DNA of 18,852 bases from Planctomycetota bacterium (GCA_016872875.1 VGYW01000127.1:1-18852); one strand, 5' to 3'; shown: positions 12,499 to 18,852, counted from the first letter of the stretch. Numbers and translations: made by a program. Notes: generated from the sequence alone by a model not told the origin.

Positions 12499-12527
12499 TT
12501 GACGGCTCGGCGGCGGCGTGGGATAAT
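12499..12527 (+). promoter_or_regulatory. Promoter of the HicB-like gene
   Basis: TTGACG (12499-12504), a 17-bp spacer, GATAAT (12522-12527), 36 bp before the start codon. Confidence 0.75.
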
Positions 12528-12563
12528 ACGTGAGGCAGGAAGCCCTGACGCAAGGAGCAAGCT

Positions 12564-12791
12564 ATGAGGAAGGCCAAGGTGCTGGACTTCAAGGTGGTCC
12601 TGGAGCCGGAACCCGACGGGGGCTATGTGGTCTGCTGTCCCACGCTGCCGGGCTGCTACAGCCAGGGCGACACGCTGGACGAGGCGTTGGAGAACATCCG
12701 CGAGGCGATTGAGCTGTGCCTGGAGGACATGGCGGCGCAGCGGGACGCTGGCGTTCCGCCTGACGAGTTCCGCGCGTTGCTTCGGCGATAG
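12564..12791 (+). CDS. HicB-family antitoxin, apparently without HicA
   Basis: 75 residues, ATG after AAGGAG. The sequence is a clear HicB/UPF0150 domain: FKVVLEPEPDGGYVVCCPTL, PGCYSQGDTLDEALENIREA and IELCLEDM, a partial RNase H-like fold. No C-terminal helix-turn-helix or ribbon-helix-helix domain follows; the chain ends PDEFRALLRR. HicB normally binds the small RNase toxin HicA, but neither side of this gene encodes a recognisable HicA. It has its own promoter and is followed by another promoter, so it is a single-gene unit. It may be a solitary antitoxin or a regulator of a distant toxin. Confidence 0.88.
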   Translation: MRKAKVLDFKVVLEPEPDGGYVVCCPTLPGCYSQGDTLDEALENIREAIELCLEDMAAQRDAGVPPDEFRALLRR

Positions 12792-12851
12792 GGCACGAAC
12801 CGAGACGGCGGCTTCGCGAGGAGCACCGATTCGCGGAGGGGTGGGTTCACC

Positions 12852-12880
12852 TTGCGTCTTGCGCGACGCGGCGCTATAAG
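12852..12880 (+). promoter_or_regulatory. Promoter of the chagasin-like gene
   Basis: TTGCGT (12852-12857), a 17-bp spacer, TATAAG (12875-12880). Start expected near 12887, giving about 43 nt of leader. Confidence 0.7.
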
Positions 12881-12929
12881 GCGGGTGGTCTGTGTTGGCC
12901 ACGAAGTACCCCTTCAACGGAGAATCGCC

Positions 12930-13517
12930 ATGAACAGGCTCGTCGGCAGGCTGGCTGTGGGGGTTGCGGTCGTCGCCATCGCAGGCTCGGCGGCGCGGGC
13001 CGAGCTGTGCCCGAAGTGCCGCGACAAGGCGTACATCCAGAACATCGGCACGTGCGCTGAGTGCGGCGGCGCGACGAGCAGCGGGGCCTTCAAGCTGTGC
13101 AGGAAGTGCAGCGCGAAGCTCGGCCAGTGCGAGCACTGCCGCGCGGCCCTCCCTGCAAAGGGCGCCGACATCACCCTGGGCGAAGACGCCAACGGCAAGA
13201 CGGTCGCCGCCGAGCCGAAGCAGACGCTTCTCGTGAAGCTCGCCGGCAATATCACGACGGGCTATTCGTGGGGCCTGAGCAAGCTGGAAGGCGACGTGCT
13301 CGAGGCGGTGGGCAAGCCGGACTACGTGGCCGACAAGGCGCCGAAGGGGATGGTCGGCTCGGGCGGCGCGTTCCACTTCACCTTCCGCGCCGTGAAGCCC
13401 GGCAAGGCCACCGTCACGCTCGGCTATGCGCGCCCGTGGGAGAAGAACACGCCGCCTATCAAGACCTTCACCCTCACCGTCGAGGTCAAGCCCAGCGAGC
13501 CGAAGCCAAAGCCATGA
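12930..13517 (+). CDS. Secreted four-CxxC plus chagasin-domain protein
   Basis: 195 residues from ATG 12930 (CGGAGA upstream); the frame is open to 12852, but that lies within the promoter. A signal peptide (RLAVGVAVVAIAGSAARA, 7-24) is followed by four CxxC pairs at 27-30, 42-45, 57-60 and 67-70, probably two zinc ribbons. Residues about 80-188 are a chagasin-type (I42) cysteine-protease inhibitor: the three inhibitory loops are visible as NITTGYSW (107-114), GSGGAFHFTF (143-152) and RPWE (168-171). The protein would act outside the cytoplasm against C1-type peptidases, host or foreign. The combination with a cysteine-rich front part is unusual to me. Its stop overlaps the start of the next remnant. 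Confidence 0.88.
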   Translation: MNRLVGRLAVGVAVVAIAGSAARAELCPKCRDKAYIQNIGTCAECGGATSSGAFKLCRKCSAKLGQCEHCRAALPAKGADITLGEDANGKTVAAEPKQTLLVKLAGNITTGYSWGLSKLEGDVLEAVGKPDYVADKAPKGMVGSGGAFHFTFRAVKPGKATVTLGYARPWEKNTPPIKTFTLTVEVKPSEPKPKP

Positions 13518-13672
13518 TCCCCGATCGCGCAGACATGGAAGTCCCCGACAGCGTCCCGCCCATCCTCGGCTACGTCGCCCTGGAAAACCTCGACCTCGTC
13601 GTGGACGCCAAGGGCAACCAAGTCATCCCCAACCCCGAGAGCGGTGGCAGGTTCACCTTCGACCTTCTGTAG
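13514..13672 (+). pseudogene. C-terminal remnant of a clan AA aspartic protease
   Basis: 52 codons from an ATG that overlaps the previous stop. The text VPPILGYVALENLDLVVDAK followed by IPNPESGG resembles the C-terminal third of small retropepsin-like proteins (a glycine-containing second half-site followed by LE-x-LDLVVD and a P-x-P/NP ending). The catalytic DTG segment, which should lie about 60 residues earlier, is absent. A remnant is more likely than a functional mini-protein. Confidence 0.6.
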
Positions 13673-13744
13673 GCCACGAACGGCCTGCCACTTGCCCGCC
13701 AACGCCGGCGGGGCGGACCGAGCAGAATGCCAGGGGGAGCGCGC

Positions 13745-13773
13745 TTGCGAAAGTGAGCGACATATGGTATCAT
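13745..13773 (+). promoter_or_regulatory. Promoter of the PIN toxin/antitoxin pair
   Basis: TTGCGA (13745-13750), a 17-bp spacer containing CATATG, TATCAT (13768-13773), 31 bp before the start codon. Confidence 0.75.
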
Positions 13774-13804
13774 TCGGGTAGCTGGAGACTGAGGACGGGT
13801 TCAA

Positions 13805-14260
13805 ATGGCTGAGAAGCAGACGGCGCCGATCGTGCTCGATACCAACGTGTTGGTGGCCGGGGCCTGCCGGCGGGCAGGCAGCCTGGCGTATAGGGTGCTG
13901 CTGGGCGTCCTGCACGGGCAGGTGCCGCTGGTGCTGACGACGAGCATCGCGCTGGAGTACCAGGACGTGCTCCTTCGGCCGCGGGTGCTGGCGCTAACGG
14001 GCCTCACGCCTGCCCAGGCACTCGACCTGGTGACCGATCTCATCGGGCTCGCGCGGCGGGTCAACGTGAGCTTCCAATGGCGACCTAACCTCCGCGACGA
14101 AGCGGACAACAAGTTCGTTGATGCCGCCCTTGAGGGCGCGGCGATCATCGTGACCTACAACGTGGCGGACTACAGGGACTCGGATGTGCCCCGCTACGGT
14201 TGGACTGCGATGACGCCGCAGGAGTTCCTGTCTCGCTATCCCATCGAGGAGGCAGATTGA
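13805..14260 (+). CDS. PIN-domain toxin (COG1569 type)
   Basis: 151 residues. The PIN fold's acidic residues are present: D12 in VLDTNVLVAG, E51 in ALEYQDVL, and D98, D101 and D106 in RDEADNKFVDAA, followed by the strand IIVTYNVADY. These coordinate Mg or Mn for RNA cleavage. The RPNLRDE-x-DN signature is that of the putative PIN toxins grouped in COG1569. Its stop overlaps the start of the antitoxin gene (TGATG). Here the toxin comes first, an order also seen in other PIN/RHH pairs. Confidence 0.9.
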   Translation: MAEKQTAPIVLDTNVLVAGACRRAGSLAYRVLLGVLHGQVPLVLTTSIALEYQDVLLRPRVLALTGLTPAQALDLVTDLIGLARRVNVSFQWRPNLRDEADNKFVDAALEGAAIIVTYNVADYRDSDVPRYGWTAMTPQEFLSRYPIEEAD

Positions 14261-14529
14261 TGGCTACCGTGTCGCTGCGCGTGCGGGACAGCTTGAAGCG
14301 TAAGGTGGAGGTTCTGGCGGAGCGCGAGGGTGTGTCGCTGAACAACTACATCAACGCGACGCTGGCGGCCACAGTGGCGCAGGAGGAGGCCCTCGCATTC
14401 TTCGACGAACGGCTGCGCGGGGTGGACCTGCCCGGTGTCCATCGCCGCGTCATGGGCTTCATGGGCAAGGCGCGGCCGGGCAAGGAACCCGCGGTCGAGG
14501 AGGTCGAAAGGGCAATCCGAGGGAGGTAG
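14260..14529 (+). CDS. Ribbon-helix-helix antitoxin of the PIN pair
   Basis: 89 residues from ATG 14260, overlapping the toxin stop by one nt, with GAGGAGG upstream; an upstream start at 14200 shadows the toxin. The opening ATVSLRVRDSLKRKVEVLAE then REGVSLNNYINATLAA is the Arc/HicB-type ribbon-helix-helix pattern with the N-terminal strand that inserts in the major groove. The C-terminal half is an extended tail (about 50-89) that would bind the toxin. It should repress the shared promoter at 13745. Confidence 0.85.
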   Translation: MATVSLRVRDSLKRKVEVLAEREGVSLNNYINATLAATVAQEEALAFFDERLRGVDLPGVHRRVMGFMGKARPGKEPAVEEVERAIRGR

Positions 14530-14535
14530 ACCAGA

Positions 14536-14761
14536 ATGTCCCTTCTGCCCCCGCGGCGCCAGTTCATCAGGCTTGTGGGCGGCTCCATCGCCGTGGGGCT
14601 GGCCAGAGGAGGAATGGGCAGGGATGAAGACGATGCCCTGCCTGTTCAACCGCTGGCACGGCCAGGGCTTCCACCCCTGGTTCACGGCCGACGGCAAGCT
14701 GCGCGGCGGCCTCGACTTCCTCCACGGCCCGCCCAAGCTCCGCGCCCCGTGGGGGAAGTAG
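14536..14761 (+). pseudogene. Tat-signal gene remnant, frameshifted
   Basis: From ATG 14536 the product begins SLLPPRRQFIRLVGGSIAVG, a Tat motif (RRQFIR) and hydrophobic core. After about 30 residues (near 14620) the sensible sequence shifts frame to KTMPCLFNRWHGQGFHPWFT and GGLDFLHGPPKLRAPWGK, ending at 14761. The original frame stays open for a long way but shadows the downstream phosphatidyltransferase gene. I do not recognise the protein. A degraded exported protein is the simplest reading. Confidence 0.45.
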
Positions 14762-14873
14762 CCGCGAGCGTCCCGCTTGCGGCTTCCGCGCCCTCCGACG
14801 AGCTGGACGCTCGTCGCTACACGCTCCTCGCTCCCTCTCACCTTTCACTCCTTTGCGATGGCGTTGCCCGGGG
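14762..14873. other. Short intergenic stretch
   Basis: No gene or clear terminator is seen between the Tat-signal remnant and the next promoter. It includes a weak CGACGAG/CTCGTCG inverted repeat around 14796-14816. Confidence 0.35.
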
Positions 14874-14902
14874 TTGCTTCGCATCGGCGGGCTTGATAGA
14901 AT
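14874..14902 (+). promoter_or_regulatory. Promoter of the phosphatidyltransferase gene
   Basis: TTGCTT (14874-14879), a 17-bp spacer, TAGAAT (14897-14902). Confidence 0.65.
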
Positions 14903-14947
14903 CAGACAAGGGAGCAGGGGGCGCCCTGGGGCAGTCCGGGATCGGCG

Positions 14948-15502
14948 ATGGTGCCCGCCCACAACATCCTTTCCCTCTCTCGCTACCTGGCCACGCCGGT
15001 GGCGGCGGTGCTCGCGGGGCACGAGGCCACGCGGCCCGTCGCGGTGGCGCTGGCGGTCGTCGTGGGGGTGAGCGATTGCGTGGACGGCTCGCTCGCGCGC
15101 CGCGCCGGCGGCGCGACCCCGCTCGGCGCGCTCCTGGACATGACGGGCGACAAGGTGTTCCTGTGCACCATGCTCATCGTGCTGGCCGGGCTGGGCCGGG
15201 CGCCGGCCTGGGCAGCCTGGCTCATCACGTCGCGCGAGCTCCTCGTGCTCTTCCTGCGCGTGGTGGCGGCCCATCGGGGGAGGCAGTTGCCCATCGCGGC
15301 GTTCGGCAAGCTCAAGACCTTCATGCTCTACCTCCTCGTGCCGCTCGCCCTCGCGGAACTGCCCTGGGACGCCACGGCCGCCGTCTGGTTCCTCGCCCTG
15401 GCCGCCGCCGCGTCGGCCTGCGCCTCGCTCGTGGAATACATCGTGAAGATGCGGGAGGACCTTGCCGAAGAGTTCCTCCGACCGGGGCGAAGATCGTCTT
15501 GA
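14948..15502 (+). CDS. CDP-alcohol phosphatidyltransferase (PgsA-like)
   Basis: 184 residues, integral membrane. The family signature D-x2-DG-x2-AR-x8-G-x3-D-x3-D is complete: D43, D46, G47, A50, R51, G60, D64 and D68 in SDCVDGSLARR...LGALLDMTGD. Hydrophobic segments lie at about 16-40, 71-95, 125-141 and 145-163. These enzymes transfer a phosphatidyl group from CDP-diacylglycerol to an alcohol such as glycerol-3-phosphate or inositol phosphate at the inner face of the cytoplasmic membrane. The short length fits PgsA or a related enzyme, but the acceptor cannot be decided. No strong ribosome binding site is present upstream of ATG 14948. Confidence 0.9.
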   Translation: MVPAHNILSLSRYLATPVAAVLAGHEATRPVAVALAVVVGVSDCVDGSLARRAGGATPLGALLDMTGDKVFLCTMLIVLAGLGRAPAWAAWLITSRELLVLFLRVVAAHRGRQLPIAAFGKLKTFMLYLLVPLALAELPWDATAAVWFLALAAAASACASLVEYIVKMREDLAEEFLRPGRRSS

Positions 15503-15535
15503 CCGTGGCCTTGATTGCAGCCAGAGAGGATGATT

Positions 15536-15598
15536 GGATGGTTGGATGAATGGATGATTGTCTTACATCCATCCATCCATCCATTCATCCACCCATCC
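15536..15598. repeat. ATCC/GGAT low-complexity inverted repeat
   Basis: Arms 15536-15560 and 15574-15598, built of GGAT-type and ATCC-type tetranucleotides, pair at 22 of 25 positions around a 13-nt loop. It lies between the phosphatidyltransferase stop and the GH130 start. It could act as a transcript-end or mRNA-stabilising hairpin, or be a slippage-prone repeat. Confidence 0.75.
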
Positions 15599-15634
15599 TC
15601 GCCAGAAGGCGCGCGAGTCACGACAGGAGAATCC

Positions 15635-16525
15635 ATGGTCACGCTCACCCGCTATGAAGGCAACCCGATCCTCACGGCGAACCCCGAGAACCCCTGGGAG
15701 GCGCACTCGGTGTTCAACGCGGCCGCGGTGCTCAGGGACGGCAAGGTCTACCTCTTCTATCGGGCCTGCGACCGCGCGTTCGGCGCGGCCTACGTCTCGA
15801 GCATCGGGCTGGCGACAAGCGACGACGGCTTCCGCTTCGCCCGCGTGCCCGGCTGGGTCTACCAGGGCCAGCACCCCTCCGAGAGCCGCGGCGTGGAGGA
15901 CCCGCGCATCACACTCGTCGAGGGCAAGTACCGCATGCTCTACACCGCCTACGACGGGCGGCACCCGCGCGTGGCGATGGCCGAATCCGACGACCTGCTC
16001 CACTGGACCCGCTACGGCATCATCCTGCCGCACCTGGACAACAAGGACTCGGCGATTTTCCCCGGGAAGGTGGGCGGACGCTACTGCCTCATCCACCGCG
16101 AGCCGCCGAACATGTGGCTGGCCTGGAGCGACGACTGCTACCACTGGGGCGAGTTCGAGGTCCTCGCCCGCCCGCGGCCGGGCACCTGGGGGCACGCCAA
16201 GATCGGCCTCTCAGGGCCGCCCCTCCGCATCCCGGAGGGCTGGCTCGTCGTCTATCACGGCGTGGACAAGGGCAGCGTCTACCGCCAGAGCCTCATGCTC
16301 CTCGACGCCGAGGACCCGCGCCGCATCATCCGCCAGCACCTCGAGCCCATCATCGAGCCCCAAGCCGACTACGAGCTGCACGGCGACGTGAGGAACGTCA
16401 TCTTCTCCTGCGGCCACGTGGTCAAGGACGACACCTTCTTCCTCTACTATGGGGGGGCCGACACCGTCATGGCCGTGGCCACCTGCCCCACGTCCGCCAT
16501 TCGCGCCTGGGCGCAGGGTAAGTGA
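15635..16525 (+). CDS. GH130-family glycoside phosphorylase or hydrolase
   Basis: 296 residues; ATG 15635 with AGGAG five nt upstream (frame open to 15515 through the repeat). The five-bladed propeller of GH130 is indicated by RYEGNPIL (6-13), FNAAAV (27-32), LFYRA (40-44), RGVEDPRIT (85-93, catalytic Asp at 89), YTAYDG (103-108), DSAIFPGK (138-145) and the late YHG and YGGADT motifs. Members phosphorolyse or hydrolyse beta-mannosides (mannosyl-glucose, mannobiose, N-glycan core mannose). No signal peptide is seen, so it is probably cytoplasmic. Which substrate it prefers is not visible. Confidence 0.92.
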   Translation: MVTLTRYEGNPILTANPENPWEAHSVFNAAAVLRDGKVYLFYRACDRAFGAAYVSSIGLATSDDGFRFARVPGWVYQGQHPSESRGVEDPRITLVEGKYRMLYTAYDGRHPRVAMAESDDLLHWTRYGIILPHLDNKDSAIFPGKVGGRYCLIHREPPNMWLAWSDDCYHWGEFEVLARPRPGTWGHAKIGLSGPPLRIPEGWLVVYHGVDKGSVYRQSLMLLDAEDPRRIIRQHLEPIIEPQADYELHGDVRNVIFSCGHVVKDDTFFLYYGGADTVMAVATCPTSAIRAWAQGK

Positions 16526-16579
16526 CCCACGATGGCTTGAGACGAACAGACTCTTCAGGGCGCCGCGGCTCAGCAGCGT

Positions 16580-16608
16580 TTGCGCGCGCCAGAAACGCGG
16601 GCTATACT
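16580..16608 (+). promoter_or_regulatory. Promoter of the nucleotidyltransferase gene
   Basis: TTGCGC (16580-16585), a 17-bp spacer, TATACT (16603-16608). Predicted start at about 16615, exactly at an in-frame ATG, so a leaderless longer product is possible. Confidence 0.7.
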
Positions 16609-16722
16609 CGTTGCATGGTTACGGCCCAGACGCGACGGCACATGCTCATCCGCATTGCCCGGCGTCGGCAGCGCCCGGGCTCGGGCAGCGCCCTTGGCTT
16701 CCTGATGAGGAGGACATCGGAG

Positions 16723-17235
16723 ATGGTCTTCCCCGACCTTGCCCCAGCGCTTGGTTCCATCGAGTGGGCGGTCACGGGAGCCGCCGCGGCGCGCCTCTAC
16801 ATGCCCGAACGCGCCACCCGCGACCTGGACGTGGTGATCCGCTTCGAGGACGGCCCTCGGGCGCGGGAGAGGCTGCGCCTCGCAGGGTTGAGCTACCAAG
16901 GCGAACTCGCCATCGGGGGTTCGTCCTGGCGCACCCGTGACGGATTCCCTGTGGACGTTGTGGAGTGCCGTGAGCCGTGGGTCGGCCAGGCGCTCAAGGA
17001 GGCGCAGAGCAACCGTGATAGCCAGGGGCTCCCCGTGCTTCCCATGCCTTACCTCGTTCTGATGAAGTTCCAGGCGGGGCGGGTCCAGGACCTCGCGGAC
17101 GTGACGAGGATACTGGGGCAGGCCGGCGACGAGGCCCTGACATCGGTCCGAGCCATCTTCGCCCAGTGGCTCCCTGATGGCCTGGAGGACTTGGAGGGCC
17201 TCATCGAGCTGGGACGCCTGGAAATGTCGAGATAG
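16723..17235 (+). CDS. AbiEii-like nucleotidyltransferase
   Basis: 170 residues from ATG 16723, supported by AGGAGG (16709-16714). The in-frame ATG at 16615 coincides with the predicted transcription start and would add 36 basic residues as a leaderless start; I cannot exclude it. WAVTGAAAARLYMPERATRDLDVVIR (residues 15-40, quoted in part) contains the G-x-x-A-A helix and the D-x-D (LDV, TRDLD) pattern of minimal nucleotidyltransferases; GFPVDVV carries the third acidic residue. Related proteins include AbiEii-type toxins and small MNT domains, which act in type IV toxin-antitoxin or abortive infection. No cognate antitoxin gene is adjacent. Confidence 0.75.
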   Translation: MVFPDLAPALGSIEWAVTGAAAARLYMPERATRDLDVVIRFEDGPRARERLRLAGLSYQGELAIGGSSWRTRDGFPVDVVECREPWVGQALKEAQSNRDSQGLPVLPMPYLVLMKFQAGRVQDLADVTRILGQAGDEALTSVRAIFAQWLPDGLEDLEGLIELGRLEMSR

Positions 17236-17290
17236 CGCGGCGTGGGGTCCCGAGCAACGAGGTCCCACCGATTGCAGCCTGCCACAGGTT

Positions 17291-17325
17291 GCGCCTTGCA
17301 ATCAGCAAGGCGCCTCGTGTAGAAT
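17291..17325 (+). promoter_or_regulatory. Promoter with overlapping 9-bp palindromic operator
   Basis: TTGCAA (17296-17301), an 18-bp spacer, TAGAAT (17320-17325). A perfect inverted repeat GCGCCTTGC (17291-17299) / GCAAGGCGC (17305-17313) with loop AATCA covers the -35 and half of the spacer, where a bound regulator would block the polymerase. Confidence 0.65.
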
Positions 17326-17423
17326 AATGCTCGGGAGGGTTGAGCGTGGGCGGCGCCAGGTGCATGGGCATGCACAACGGAGCCGGCGCTGGGGAGTGGA
17401 GAACCGTGAAGGGAGCAGGGACC

Positions 17424-18203
17424 ATGGGGCAATCTGAGCCCTTGAAATCTCCGCCACTGGTTGAGGTGGTACTTGAGGTCAGGTGGCAACTGCAACCCGG
17501 GGAGGGACCCAACCTGTGGCATGACCCGCACTATAGCCTGGTCGTGGGGAAACTCCATGCCAGTGTCGAGGCCAGCTACCCAGAGCATGAGCTGCTCTCG
17601 GTTGCAATGATCCCGGACGAGATATCGGCGTACACCGTTAAGCATCGTTTCCGGGCTGCCAAGGGGGCATGGCCACTGATCCAGATCGGCCCCGGAATAT
17701 TGACGCTAAACGAGACGCAGCGGTACACAACGTTCCAGTCCTTCCGTCCCAAGGCCATCGAACTCATGGAGACCTTCTTCAAGGTCTACCCCGGTGGGCA
17801 GCCCAAGATAACTACTCTGATCTTGAGGTACATTGATGCAGTTGAGTTCGACTACGGCACCCAGGACGTTTGGCAGTTCCTGGCGGGCAAGATGCACTTG
17901 CCAGTCGCATTGCCGGACCTGTTCTTCGAGGGCATAGATGTGGCCAAGCGCCCCAGTCGTTTCCTTTGGGAGGGAGCGTTCCCCTGCAATGATCCAAAGG
18001 GAACCGCCACATTGCGGTTTGCTACGGGGAGAAAGGCCGAGAAGCCAGTTCTGGTATGGGAGCAGATCGTGGGCACAAGTGACGATGAAGTGCCCCCGAT
18101 GCCGAGCGGATTTGGGGGGTGGATAGACTGCGCACATGCGCTGACGAAGGCTTGGTTCCTCAAGCTGATTGAGGGTGAGCTTAAGGAGAGGTTCAACCAA
18201 TGA
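17424..18203 (+). CDS. TIGR04255-like protein
   Basis: 259 residues from ATG 17424 (GGGAGCAGGG upstream); the frame is open to 17340 but that part has no binding site and reads as leader. SPPLVEVVLEVRWQL (9-23) and GPGILTLNE followed by YTTFQSF match the hallmark N-terminal strands of the TIGR04255 family: P-L-x-E-x-x-x-E-[VL]-R-[WF], then GPG-x-LT-x-N and aromatic-rich helix. Later strands include ITTLILRYIDAVEFDY. The family is sporadically distributed and has no established biochemical role. The gene is followed, with start-stop overlaps, by two small genes, suggesting a functional unit. Confidence 0.78.
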   Translation: MGQSEPLKSPPLVEVVLEVRWQLQPGEGPNLWHDPHYSLVVGKLHASVEASYPEHELLSVAMIPDEISAYTVKHRFRAAKGAWPLIQIGPGILTLNETQRYTTFQSFRPKAIELMETFFKVYPGGQPKITTLILRYIDAVEFDYGTQDVWQFLAGKMHLPVALPDLFFEGIDVAKRPSRFLWEGAFPCNDPKGTATLRFATGRKAEKPVLVWEQIVGTSDDEVPPMPSGFGGWIDCAHALTKAWFLKLIEGELKERFNQ

Positions 18204-18580
18204 GTGCCCTGAGTTCGCCCACTGTGATCCCTGATGCTGCGGAAGTGCCAACGGTTCTCACAAGCCACGCACTGGTCTTGGATGATGTCCCTCAGGACCA
18301 GGCTCGGCGAAGAAGGCCGGTGAAGAAGCGCTTCGCGGCCGCAGCTCTGATTACCTGGACTTCCTGCTCCGTTGCTCTCGGCAATTCCGACCCCTGGGTT
18401 GACCGCGACGCCATAACCACCGTGGCCATCGAGAGCCATGGTCCCAGGACCGTGGCCAGGATCACCATAGCCCAAGCTCTGAGGATGGTCGCTGAGTTCA
18501 ACAAGCGTGTGGACGACGCCTATCTTCGCCTGGCCGAGGACGAGGCTCAGACGGAAGCCAAGTGGGAGCAAACGGGATGA
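18200..18580 (+). CDS. Small unknown protein with one hydrophobic segment
   Basis: 126 residues from ATG 18200, overlapping the previous stop (ATGA). An N-terminal region of about 45 residues ending in basic RRRRPVKKR is followed by a short hydrophobic stretch (FAAAALITWTSCSVALG, about 45-61), so a type II membrane anchor with a positive-inside flank is plausible. The rest (RTVARITIAQALRMVAEFNK, then VDDAYLRLAEDE) is helical. Not recognised. Coupling by overlap to both neighbours suggests a shared role with the TIGR04255-like protein. Confidence 0.72.
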   Translation: MSALSSPTVIPDAAEVPTVLTSHALVLDDVPQDQARRRRPVKKRFAAAALITWTSCSVALGNSDPWVDRDAITTVAIESHGPRTVARITIAQALRMVAEFNKRVDDAYLRLAEDEAQTEAKWEQTG

Positions 18581-18768
18581 TTTACGATCAGGTCCCCCCG
18601 GACGCGCCAATACGCCAGGGAGATATTTTCGAGTCATTGCCGCGCGTTCGTGTGCCCTTGTGTGAAATCCCTGTCCTGGAAGCCGGCAGCATAACACTTC
18701 GCGCTGCGACATGGCAGGAGATCGTTATTGTCTTCTGCATAAGTAATGCAACACGCTCGGCAGCATAA
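18577..18768 (+). pseudogene. Truncated third gene of the TIGR04255 unit
   Basis: 63 codons from ATG 18577, overlapping the previous stop by 4 nt (ATGA). The product begins IYDQVPPDAPIRQGDIFESL PRV in two pieces (QGDIFESL at 19-26) and includes TWQEIVIV before ending ISNATRSAA. The last 15 or so residues look unlike the earlier part, and the stop lies about 15 bp before a hairpin-rich repeat at the window edge. I suspect that the repeat replaced the 3' part of a longer gene. Alternatively it is a complete small protein. Confidence 0.5.
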
Positions 18769-18852
18769 GAGTCTGGCTTGTAGCCCGCAAAGCGGGCGAC
18801 CCAGCCGTAGCCCAGGGCGACCGAAGGGAGCCCTGGGACGGTGGGGCACCCC
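18769..18852. repeat. Dispersed-type hairpin repeat at window edge
   Basis: Two hairpins: GCCCGC-AAA-GCGGGC (18783-18797) and CCCAGGGC/GCCCTGGG (18811-18818 with 18830-18837, 11-nt loop). GTAGCCC occurs twice, at 18780-18786 and 18808-18813. It is an extragenic repeat, cut by the end of the window. Confidence 0.7.

Noticed and set aside
12792..12929. A HicA toxin gene after the HicB-like gene
   Set aside because: No frame shows the small basic HicA fold with its catalytic His, and a new promoter occupies 12852-12880.
12252..13376. A 374-codon minus-strand open frame
   Set aside because: It runs opposite to the broken exported gene, the HicB-like gene and the chagasin gene, all with clear domains and promoters. 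It is a GC-bias shadow.
14536..15549. A 337-codon plus-strand frame starting with a Tat signal
   Set aside because: After about 30 residues it is Arg/Gly/Ala-rich nonsense and shadows the phosphatidyltransferase gene. Only the first part is kept, as a remnant.

Overview
This 18.9 kb window is GC-rich bacterial DNA. Tat-type signal sequences, a GH130 glycosidase, a secreted chagasin-like protein, hairpin-forming dispersed repeats and several toxin-antitoxin genes suggest an uncultured Planctomycetota or another PVC-superphylum bacterium. That placement is inference from gene style; no universal marker gene is present.

The centrepiece is a 7.9 kb integrated element (about 1193-9109) in a tRNA-Ile2(CAU) gene. 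A 43-bp perfect repeat (1193-1235 and 9067-9109) covers the 5' half of the tRNA up to the anticodon stem. The left copy is a decapitated tRNA that keeps the original host promoter. The right copy is a complete 77-nt tRNA whose 5' half and new promoter come from the element. All element genes point rightward: an unknown protein with a C-terminal winged-helix-like region, two small excisionase/AlpA-like DNA-binding proteins, an archaeo-eukaryotic-type primase with a PriCT domain, a RecA-like ATPase, a four-gene cassette (DUF5681 protein, small unknown, phosphoribosyltransferase-like protein, small helical unknown), an XRE repressor with a probably leaderless mRNA, a secreted coiled-coil protein, and a tyrosine integrase. 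No capsid, terminase large subunit, portal or relaxase is visible, so it looks like a plasmid-like replicon or a phage satellite. The integrase frame has no stop before the tRNA. In the excised circle it would continue through attP into the left end and stop at 1522, so integration appears to exchange the C-terminal tail of the integrase.

Left of the element are about 730 bp of repeat-rich DNA and a degenerate receiver-like gene that ends inside the tRNA fragment. Right of it come the tRNA, a Tat-exported aldo/keto reductase, an antitoxin/RelE-ParE-like toxin pair, broken genes (a beta-propeller fragment and an exported protein with an internal deletion), an orphan HicB-like antitoxin, a secreted zinc-ribbon/chagasin protein, an aspartic-protease remnant, a PIN toxin/antitoxin pair, a Tat-signal gene remnant, a CDP-alcohol phosphatidyltransferase, a GH130 enzyme, an AbiEii-like nucleotidyltransferase, and a translationally coupled three-gene unit headed by a TIGR04255-like protein whose last gene is cut short by a repeat at the window edge.

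Most transcription units have a recognisable sigma70-type promoter with a 17-18 bp spacer. Several start choices below rest on those promoters and on ribosome binding sites.
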